The translations under genes and the position numbers were made by a program. 64,000 bases of DNA, taken from Portunus trituberculatus. Lineage: Eukaryota; Arthropoda; Malacostraca; Decapoda; Portunidae. Under the pieces are notes generated by a model. That model made no database searches and had not been told where the DNA came from. It saw nothing but the letters and a program-made list of their open reading frames with translations. Positions 56,239 to 64,000 of the stretch are shown in pieces (position 1 is the first letter of the stretch; every line of letters starts with the position of its first letter). Location of the stretch: assembly GCF_017591435.1 (NCBI RefSeq), contig NW_025541371.1, forward strand, positions 44,948 to 108,947. Reading direction: 5' to 3'.

Positions 56239-57177
56239 TAGATTCAGGAATCTGTCTCCTCAGGCTTTTTCCCCCATACCACTTTCATAATTTTCCAAGT
56301 CCACCTCCTTACAGTTGAAATCTCCTACTAATATCACTTTTCTCCTTTCTTTAATGATTCTCGTAAGACTCCTTATTGTGTTATTTATGATTGGTCCATT
56401 AATTTGTTTTTGGTGGCACATATGTTCCAATGATTGTTAACTCCTTTTTATTAATATGTATCTTAGTATACAGTATTTCTGATTTTTCTTCCCCAAATTC
56501 CACTTGATTTACCACCATTTCTTTCCTTAACATCATCATGATTCCTCCTCCCCTTTTACCCACTCTGTCTCTTCTCCATATATTGTACCTTTTATCTATG
56601 TCTATTTCTATTGCCTCATTTAACTTTGTTTCCACCAGGCATACAATATCTGGTTCTTCTTTCTTTATGTATTCTCTTAATTCTAATTTACTTGATAAAA
56701 CCCCATCTATGTTCGTATACATAATTTTTAATCTCTTGTTCTTATCATTTTTAGTTAAACTTGCTCCATTTTTTTCTCTTCTTGCTCTTTTATTTACCAT
56801 TTTCTTACCCTGTTTCCTATAATTCTCGAAAAAAATGCCTTCTTCTCCTCCTCTGACCTTTCATTATTTTTTTCCCTTGCTTCTGCCACCAGTTCATTGT
56901 GTCTCTTCCTTTCCTCCTCGTTTCTATTGTTCTTTATATATATATCTTTGCAACATCCTGTTTCTCTGAGTTTTGATGTTCTATATAGTGTTACTTCTTT
57001 TGCTGCTTGTGATTTTAGGAGTATCTTAATTGGTCTCACTGTTCCTTCTTGATATGGTCCCATTCTATGGATTTCTTCTACTTCCTCTTCTAAGTTCTGT
57101 CTATCCTCGTCATTTAGATGTTTTAGTAGGTCTTTTACTGATTTCATTTCGTCTTTTTCCCTTCTTGTTTCTATCAT

Positions 57178-57838
57178 TAATGATTTCATCTTTAGGATTC
57201 GATTAATGATATTTTATGTTTAGAGTATAATTGGTCACTAGTTAATGACGCTTGTTAGGAAGATAAGAACTGAGGATATCTTTTTCAGTCCACTGTGTCC
57301 GCTTTCTGACCCGCTATCCACCATCCTGTTATTATTAGTATAGTGTACTCTATCGTGAAAGAGGATGTAATACCAATGAAAGTGTTAATGTAGTTTCCAT
57401 AACATTATTAGATTCATGTTCACTCTCTTATTATTAACTATTAATATATAGTGTTAATGTTATTATATAGGATTGTTATGTTCTGTTTACCTTTTTTTTT
57501 ATTCCTCAGGATTGTGATATTGAGGTGGTGATTATGGATAATTTTCCTAGGTGGTTATATTTGATGTGATGATTGATGAATTTCATTCAGTGTGTCTTAC
57601 TCGATAACTCGGGATGGATTCAGAACGGGGTTTACTCTGTGGTTCAGGACAAAAAGAGGAGTTATTGCTGTGAGTAAAGTTAGTTACCTTTGTAAAAGTG
57701 TAACACTTATGCATATTGAATATTGATATATATGTGAGCTCTTGTTAGAAATTACTAATTGATTATTGTTTCCTAGGTCGAAACGTAAAAATAAATCGTT
57801 ATGACAGTCTCCTGTAGTTTACCTGAGCTATCAACAGT
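57178..57838. other. Unexplained 660-bp insertion in B7 ORF1
   Basis: Other family B copies run continuously from KYRPKREKEEM across this point. Here the ORF1 reading stops after GLKEKNVKYTPM on one side and resumes as ETRREKDEMKSVKDLL on the other. The inserted sequence is AT-rich, has no terminal inverted repeat that I can see, no tRNA boxes and no open frame. It contains TTTATTCCTCAGGATTGTG, splice-acceptor-like, by chance or not. Confidence 0.6.
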
Positions 57839-58418
57839 ACATTGGTGTATATTTAACATTCTTTTCTTTCAGGCCAAAAATGATTACACTTTTTTTTTCT
57901 GCAATTTCTCTAATTAAATTTTCTTTTTTCTTAAGGACTCCCATCATTTTGTATGTCATATTTTCATCTCTTTCTTTTAACTGTTCTTGAAATACTTCCT
58001 GAAATGTTTCCTTGTCTTTCTTATCTTGGATTCTCCATGCCTGTACTTCTTTTTTAATCATGTCTTGTACTCTTTCCTCTTCTTTATTAACTAGATCTTT
58101 TAGCTCCTCTTTTTTCTTTCTCGGCTTTACAGAGACCTTCTTCCATCAATTTCTTGTAATTAGCTACTTCCTTTTTTAATTCTTCATTTTCTGCTCTTAG
58201 CCTAGTTTCGTTTTCTTCCACTCTTTTTATCCTTTCTTTCAATTTCTGGAGCTCTTTTTCCCGTTCATCATTCTCTTTCATTCCCATACTCTCTTTTATC
58301 CATTTATCTAATTTACATTCAATAGTCAACACTATTAAATGGTGAAGTATGTGCCGTATCAAAGCCTTCAAATGCTCTTTCTCCCTCACCAACAGTCATC
58401 ATCATCTTTCATTCTTTC

Positions 58419-58420
<2 letters not shown>

Positions 58421-58496
<76 letters not shown>
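58421..58496. repeat. (GT)n joining B7 and B8
   Basis: 76 bases of GT. Confidence 0.97.
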
Positions 58497-58499
<3 letters not shown>

Positions 58500-59261
58500 T
58501 TACCTAGTTGTAGTTGTAGTTTTACAGGGCCTCTTTATGCTGTGGTCCCTCTCCATATCTGCACTTATCCAATTTTTCTTTAAAACTATGTACACTCTTT
58601 GCTGACACCACTTCCTCACTCAAACTGTTCCAAGTCTCAACACATCTTATGGAAACTAAATTTTTAACATCTCTCAGACATCGTCCTTCCTTAGTTTCTT
58701 ATTTTCGATCTTATGCTTCTAAAGTCATATTCTTCTCTCAGGATCAGTTTCTCATTATCCACTTCATCCATTCCGTTAATCAATTTATAAACTTGTATCA
58801 GATCCTCTCTCTCTTCTCTGCTCCAAGGTTGGTAGATCCATTGCCTTTAGTCTCTCCTCATATGCCATCCTTTAAATTCTGGAACCATTCTTGTAGCCAT
58901 TTTTGTAGTCTCTAATTTTCTTATGTGTTTCTTTTATGAGTCCACACAACTCCTGCATATTCCAATCTAGGTCTTATTTTAGTATTTATCAATTTCTTCA
59001 TCATTTCCTTGTCCATATAGTGAAATGCTACTCCAATATTCCTTAGCAAATTATACGTCTCTCTGAAAATTCTATCAATAAGGCTTACCGGTTGATTATT
59101 TTCTTCCATTGTCACTCCCAAGTCCTTTTCCTTTTTTACTTTTTCTAGGTCTACTCCATCTCCTATCTTATAGATTTCCACTGGTTGTCTTGCACTTTTT
59201 TCCCATTTCCATGACATGGCTTTTGTCCACATTGAATTCCATCTTCCATTTTTTGCTCCAT
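58497..59261 (-). mobile_element. LINE family B, copy B8 (765-bp 3' fragment)
   Basis: It is truncated just upstream of MEFNVDKSHVMEM, so it has only RT thumb and C-terminus. The tail is shortened and irregular (one full CAACTAGGTAAATA and a CTACAACTA remnant). Many one- to three-base deletions, for example in the GGGCCTGGGC region of the 3' UTR (GGGCCTCTTTATGC), suggest decay or low-quality consensus here. Confidence 0.85.
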
Positions 59262-59285
59262 TGTGTGTGTGTGTGTGTGTGTGTG
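59262..59285. repeat. (GT)n joining B8 and A2
   Basis: 24 bases of GT. Confidence 0.95.
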
Positions 59286-59663
59286 TATTTACCTATTTGT
59301 ATTTACCTATTTGTGTATTACAGGGCCCGAGCTAAGCTCTCTGTGTCCTGTCTCCTTGTCCATTCCTGTCATATCTCTCTTTCATCTGATTGACACACAC
59401 CGCGTCAACGTCATGACTGCTCAGTTTATTCCACTTATCAATGCTACGATGCGGGAAACTGTATTTTCTCACGTCATTTAGACAGATGTCCTTTATTAGC
59501 TTTTTTCCATGTCCTCGGAGATAATTACTTGTGGTCACCTTTATCAACTCTCTATCCAGTATGTCAATCTTGTTCACCAATTTATACATAGTTATCATGT
59601 CTCCTCTTGTTCTTCTCTCTTCTAATGTGGTCAGCCCCAGCTTCCTCAGTCTTTCCTCATAGT

Positions 59664-61076
59664 CTAACTCCTGAGTCCTGGTACCATCCTTGTTGCCAGC
59701 CTTTGTACCCTTTCTACCTTCTTCACATTTTTCTTCATATGCGGTGACCAGACACATGCTGCATATTCTAGCTGGGGTCTTATTAAGGTACATAATATCT
59801 TCTTCATCATTCCTTCATCTAGGTAGTGGAATGCAAGGCCAATATTTTGAAGCATGTTGTATGTTTTCCAAAAAATCTTGTTAATGTGTTTCTCCGGTGA
59901 CAAAGTGTTTTGCACGGTTACTCCTAAGTCTTTCTCCTCATTGGTCTCTTTAATTTTCTCATCACCCAGTCTGTAATCCCAGTTTGGTCTGTATCTACTT
60001 CTTCCCATTTTCATAACATGGGTCTTGTCTATATTAAATTCCATCTGCCACTCTTTACTCCACTCATATATTTTATCAAGATCTTCCTGTAACTTGTTAC
60101 AATCTTCCACATTCTTTACTCTCCTCATAATTTTAGTATCGTCAGCAAACATGTTCATATAACTGTCAATTCCTACTGGCATATCATTAACATAAATCAA
60201 AAACATGATGGGACCCAGCACTGACCCTTGTGGAACTCCACTGGTTACCTTCTTCCACTCGGACTTCTTTCCTCTCACCACTGTTCTCATTTCTCTTCCC
60301 ATTAAGTAATTTTCCATCCATTTTGCTAGTTTATCATTTACTCCTCCAGTCATCTTTAGTTTCCACATCAGTCTATTGTGTGGTACTTTATCAAAGGCCT
60401 TTCTCAAGTCCAGGTAGATAGCATCCACCCATCCCTCTCTATGTTGCAGTATGTCAGTCACTCTTGAATAAAAACATAATAAATTGGATACACACGATCT
60501 TCCTTTTCTGAAACCAAACTGCCTTTCACTCAGAATGTTTTCACTTTCTAGATACTCACTCCACTTAGCTTTAATTACTTCTTCACATACCTTGCACAAT
60601 ATACTAGTCAACGATACTGGTCTATAATTTAGCGGTTCCATTCTACTACCATTCTTATATATAGGCACAATGTCAGCTCTTTTCCACTCTTTCGGGACTA
60701 ATCCTGTTCGTATGGAGGTTTCCACAATATCAAATATGGGGTTCAACAATTGATCCTTACATTCTTTTAGCAACCTCCCAGATATGCCATCAGGCCCCAT
60801 TGATTTATTAATATCCAGATTGCTTATAATTTTCCTTACATCTTCCTTAGTAACCATGATGTCCTGCATTTGCTTTATTTCTGTAGGCCTTCCTCCCATA
60901 AAATGCTCCTCCTTTGTAAACACTTTGCAAAAGTTGTCGTTCAAAATTTCAGCTATATCTCCAGCATCTTCATATACTTCTTCCCTGTTTTTACCTTTTC
61001 TATTGCCTCCTTTATTTAGTTTTCCATTTATGAATTTGTAAAACATTTTTGGGTCACTATCACAGTTTTCCACCAC
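59664..61076 (-). pseudogene. A2 reverse transcriptase, 470 codons open
   Basis: The longest RT in the window. It starts in the linker (KMFYKFINGKLNKGGN), then NYRPVSLTSILCKVCEEVI, FGFRKGRSCVSNLLCFYS, YLDLRKAFDKVPH (motif A), SGVPQGSVLGPIMF (motif B), MFADDTKIMRRV (motif C), WQMEFNIDKTHVMKMG, LGVTVQNTLSPEKHINK and the thumb RPQLEYAACVWSPHMKK, to ATRMVPGLR. All catalytic residues are intact. One lost C near 59690 shifts the last 110 codons (TLEERRTRGDMITMYKLV) into the next frame (59332-59793). Clade CR1/L2-like. Confidence 0.9.
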
Positions 61077-61523
61077 CCTCTGTTCATATTCCTTCTGTGC
61101 TGTTCTCCTTACTTCAACATATCTATTCCTTGCTGTTTTGTAGCCTTCCCTTGATAATACATCACTTTTTTTCTTAAGTTTCTTCCATGCCTTTTTCTTT
61201 GTTCTTTTTGCTTCTTCACAATTTCTATTAAACCACTGTTTATTATTTAAAGTCCCCTTCTGTAATATGGCACAAACTTTTCACAGCAGAGTTATACAAA
61301 TCCATAAATTTATCGTATTTCAATTGCATATCTCTTTCCTGGTATACCACGGACCAGTCAATTTCATTAAAGAACTCCCTTATATGGTTATAATTTGCCC
61401 TAGTATAATTTAATTTTTCCTCCTGGTTCCACAATCTTATTCGTGCTTAATTCTGTATCCAGCTCAAAGCTTAGGACATCATGATCGCTTTTCCCCAAGG
61501 GACTTTCATGTTCAATTTCCTCT

Positions 61524-62228
61524 TTAGAGAGATTCCCTGGTAAATACCAAATCCAACCTTGCTGCAACATCTTGTCCCCTGCACCTTGTTGGTGATCTCA
61601 CCCACTGTGTCATCAAGTTATTTGTTGCTACCTTTAACAATTCTTCTGCCCACTCACCACCATTCACCACTTCGTAGTCTTCCCACACTATTTCTTTGCA
61701 ATTAAAGTCTCCAACTATCATCACTCTATCCTTTCTGATGAGTTCTTGCTTCATTCTGTCTAGAGTATTTCTCATCACCATTTGGTACTGTTCATATTCC
61801 CAAGCACTGGTTCTGGGTGGTATGTATACTGTTATAATATTAATGTCCCTCTTGCCATCTGTTATAAGCATACTTATCACTTCCTCATTTCTCTTACTAT
61901 AGTTCACCTCCTTCACTATCAGATCATCCTTAGTAAGAACCATTATACCACCACCACCTTTATTTTTTCTATAATTTCTCCATATTTTGGAGTGTTTTAC
62001 AACAAACCAGTCTAGCTTTATTTCGGGCCTTAGCTTTGTTTCCACTACACACATTATGTCGGGTTCGTTATTTCTTAGGTAATCCATACATTCTAGCCTC
62101 TTAGACAGAAATCCATCTATGTTCGTGTAAGTCACTTTTATTCCATTCCTAGTCTCGTTCTTCCATGTAATGCCTATTCCGTCTGTTTTATCCACCACTT
62201 CTTTAGTCTCCCATTTCTCATCCTCCAA
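61524..62228 (-). pseudogene. A2 ORF2 endonuclease, 234 codons
   Basis: VTYTNIDGFLSKRLECMDYL, VVETKLRPEIKLDW, GGGGIMVLTKDDLIV, VYIPPRTSAWEYEQYQ, IVGDFNCKEIVWEDYE and RLDLVFTRESL. All main APE motifs except the last (SDH) are in this frame; a small rearrangement near 61525 shifts the frame before SPLGKSDHDVL. The frame starts without an ATG: the codon in line with the first beta strand after the ORF1 overlap is TTG, directly after a run of seven T. Confidence 0.85.
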
Positions 62229-63121
62229 AAAAACTTGATCTTTTCCTCCTCTGTTCTTTCGTCATTCCTCTCCTTCACTTCAGATACTAGCTCCTTCATC
62301 TTCATTCTCTCATCCTGTGACATATTTCTTCTTATGTAAATGGTTTTGGTTTCCTCAGAGTCCTTAAGTTTCCAAGCCCTCCTCAACAAGGCCTCCGCTG
62401 CCACCTGAGACTTTAATTTCAATTTTAATGGTCTATTCTTGCCTTCCTCAAAAGCTCCCAATCTCACACTTTCTTCTACCTCAGCATATAGGTCCTCTTC
62501 TTCCACAGAGATCTTGTTCAGTAAAGACTTAATCTTGTCATTTTCCTTATCCCTCCTGTCCTGCCAGTTCCTGTTATTTTCCTCCCGCAATCCTATTATG
62601 ATCACACATTTTTTCTTTTCAGCGATATCTCTCACCACATACTCATTTTCCTTTAGTGCCTTTACCATTTCCCTCTGCGTAATCCCTTTATTTTCCTCTT
62701 CCTGCTTATTTACTATCTCTCTAAATGACCTTTGTACCTCCAGATGTTCATGATTCACTTCTTTCATCTTAGTATCAATTAGATTAAGACATTCCTCTTT
62801 CTTCAAGTCCCCTTCGGATATTTTGATCTCCATTTCCATGAGTTTAGCCTTCATTTCTTCGCATTGTTTCCTTAGTTGTTGGTTTTCTTTTTCCATCTGT
62901 ACTTTTTCCTTCAACAGCTCTTTATTCTCTAGTGTTAACAAGTAGATCTCTTTTTTAAATGAATCATTCTTTGCTAGAACTCTATTCAGTTTTTCTTCTA
63001 TTGTCAAAATGCTTAGGAACTTACTCTTCAGTGCCTGGATTCTTGCATCCAAGTCAAGTTTCTGTAGTCCTTTTGGCGTAGTAATAAAACCTTCGAAGTC
63101 TCTAGTTTGCCTGGACGCCAT
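62174..63121 (-). CDS. A2 ORF1: coiled-coil plus RRM-like protein, intact
   Basis: The ATG at 63121 (AAAATGGCGTCC) gives 315 residues, MASRQTRDFEGFITTPK onward. Roughly residues 25-160 are a Glu/Lys/Leu-rich coiled coil (LLKEKVQMEKENQQLRKQ). Around residue 172 KKKCVIIIGLREENN looks like the first strand of an RRM, and RPLKLKLKSQVAAEALLRRA at about 233 like its second ribonucleoprotein part. IYIRRNMSQDERMKMKELV follows, as in the C-terminal domain of LINE ORF1 proteins. Such proteins bind LINE RNA and chaperone target-primed transcription. The end, KKWWIKQTE, overlaps ORF2 by about 55 bases in the -1 frame. A GTG-started extension upstream is not needed. Confidence 0.85.
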   Translation of the reverse strand: MASRQTRDFEGFITTPKGLQKLDLDARIQALKSKFLSILTIEEKLNRVLAKNDSFKKEIYLLTLENKELLKEKVQMEKENQQLRKQCEEMKAKLMEMEIKISEGDLKKEECLNLIDTKMKEVNHEHLEVQRSFREIVNKQEEENKGITQREMVKALKENEYVVRDIAEKKKCVIIIGLREENNRNWQDRRDKENDKIKSLLNKISVEEEDLYAEVEESVRLGAFEEGKNRPLKLKLKSQVAAEALLRRAWKLKDSEETKTIYIRRNMSQDERMKMKELVSEVKERNDERTEEEKIKFFWRMRNGRLKKWWIKQTE

Positions 63122-63256
63122 TTTTGTTGTTGTCAGCTGATTACAGCCAGAGCGATCACCGTCCACACTCCCCTCTCAGGGATCACTCTCCATATCACTC
63201 ACTTTCAACACTAAGAGATAGTAGGACATTTACGGACACAAAACTTAGTGTACCGG

Positions 63257-63309
63257 GTGTGTGTGTGTGTGTGTGTGTGTGTGTATTTGTGTGACGGTGT
63301 GTGTGTGTG
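63257..63309. repeat. (GT)n joining A2 and C4
   Basis: GT tract interrupted by ATTTGTGTGACG. Confidence 0.93.
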
Positions 63310-64000
63310 TAATTGTATTTACCTAATTGTAACATACGGAAAAGAGCTATGCTCGTGTTGTCCCGCTCCATATCTATTAATGTCCAGCTTTTTCTTAAAA
63401 TCATGAATATTCCTTGCTGACCACTTCCACGCCTAAACTATTCCATGCTTCCACCCTTCTATGAGGGAAGCTATATTTTTCACATCTCTCCTATAAGTGG
63501 CCATTTTAGTTTTTTCCCATGCCCTCTCGACATTCTTTCATTCCACATACACAGATCTTCCCTATCCATTTTTTCCATGCCAATCATCACTCTGTATATT
63601 GCTATCAGGTCTCCCTTTCTTCTGTTTTCCAGGGTCGGAAGTTGCATTCTTTTCAGTCTGTCTTCATAAGTCAAATCTCTTAAGTCAGGCACCATTTTGT
63701 TGCAGCCCTCTGTACTTTCTCTAGTTTCCTTATGTGTTTCTTTAAGTTCGAGCCCACTGTATTGTTGCATATTCAAGCCTCGGTCTTATCATTGCAGTAA
63801 TTATTTTCTTCATCATTTCTTCATCTAAATATACGAACGCCACTCTTATGTTCCTCAATAAGTTCAATACTTCTCCAATTATTTTGTTTATATGTCTCTC
63901 TGGCGATAGGTCATTGGTAATTGTCACCCCAAGGTCTTTTTCTTCATGACTGGTTTTATGTCTTCATTTCCTATCTTGTACATACTCCTGATTCTTCTTT
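63310..64000 (-). mobile_element. LINE family C, copy C4 (runs off the window)
   Basis: 3' tail (CAATTAGGTAAATACAATTA) and RT C-terminus, up to the MKKKTLGVTITNDLSPERH region, which is in frame here, unlike C1 and C2. The upstream part of the copy lies beyond the window edge. Confidence 0.88.

Larger units (their letters stand above)
53892..58420 (-). mobile_element. LINE family B, copy B7 (ORF1 to tail, with an insertion)
   Basis: It includes ORF1 coiled coil (58392-58087 and 58061-57840), a 660-base insertion, ORF1 RRM-like part (57189-56794), ORF2 endonuclease (56800-55340), RT (55460-54472) and C-terminus (54336-54040). ORF1 stops inside ATGGTAA, which also starts ORF2, because of a T to A difference from the ATGGTATA of other copies. 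It is truncated at 58420 shortly after the ORF1 start and followed by GT. Confidence 0.87.
59286..63256 (-). mobile_element. LINE family A, copy A2 (nearly full length, intact ORF1)
   Basis: It has 5' UTR, an intact ORF1, ORF2 endonuclease, a long open RT, and a tail of two CAAATAGGTAAATA units followed by (CA)n on the minus strand. The 5' end stops at ACCGGG, about 100 bases short of A1. Of all copies in the window this is the least damaged. ORF2 has about four frameshifts (near 61525, 61440, 61245 and 59690). Confidence 0.9.

Noticed and set aside
62174..63166. The longer ORF1 start (15 codons further upstream)
   Set aside because: That start is a GTG; the ATG at 63121 has a good context and matches the start position of the A1 copy.
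9730..64000. A CRISPR-like array from the regularly repeated tail motifs
   Set aside because: The 14-mers occur once or twice per LINE end, with kilobases between; there are no spacers or cas genes, and the genome is eukaryotic.

Overview
The window looks like a repeat-dense arthropod genome, most likely a decapod crustacean. That is an inference from the kinds of repeats (CR1/L2-type LINEs, tRNA-derived SINEs, Tigger/pogo transposons, very many CA, TA and CT microsatellites) and from the intron-bearing metazoan gene fragments. There are no bacterial-style operons. Most long open frames are pieces of LINE retrotransposons. 

Layout. 1-1.8 kb: a broken Ty3/gypsy integrase followed by a polypurine tract and an LTR-like start. 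2.3-6.65 kb: three plus-strand exons of a SMYD3-like (MYND plus SET) lysine methyltransferase gene. Its first intron holds a 725-bp fold-back element with TTAA flanks, a CT microsatellite, a minus-strand tRNA-SINE and a 44-nt near-perfect hairpin. 7.4-7.9 kb: a 500-N assembly gap. 7.9-9.4 kb: a decayed LINE endonuclease and a second copy of the tRNA-SINE with target-site duplication. 

9.7-28.2 kb and 43.8-64 kb: two long chains of LINE copies, all on the minus strand, joined head-to-tail by (GT)n/(CA)n tracts. At least five related families can be told apart by the last 14 bases of their 3' tail. They encode ORF1 (coiled coil plus RRM-like region) and ORF2 (APE endonuclease plus reverse transcriptase). 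Almost all copies are 5'-truncated, and nearly every 5' truncation point and 3' end abuts a CA microsatellite in the same strand polarity. The only plus-strand LINE copy (30.2-31.9 kb) has (CA)n instead of (GT)n after its 3' end, as the polarity rule predicts. 

28.5-37.4 kb: a second, broken cellular or TE-derived gene. It has a heat-shock-like promoter (two heat-shock elements, TATA, arthropod initiator), a first exon rich in Cys pairs, and a second exon 7.8 kb downstream. The stretch between is filled by a TIR transposon, a LINE, a Tigger copy and two more LINEs. 38.3-40.4 kb: a nest of four layers, a SINE inside a pogo-like MITE inside a Tigger element inside a TA tract. 40.8-45.5 kb: two older LINE copies, one interrupted by a 661-bp Tigger MITE with a clean TA duplication. 

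The most interesting system is the LINE set that appears to use (CA)n microsatellites, including those at the 3' ends of earlier copies, as its insertion target. This builds unidirectional arrays, and at least one tRNA-SINE shows the same junctions.
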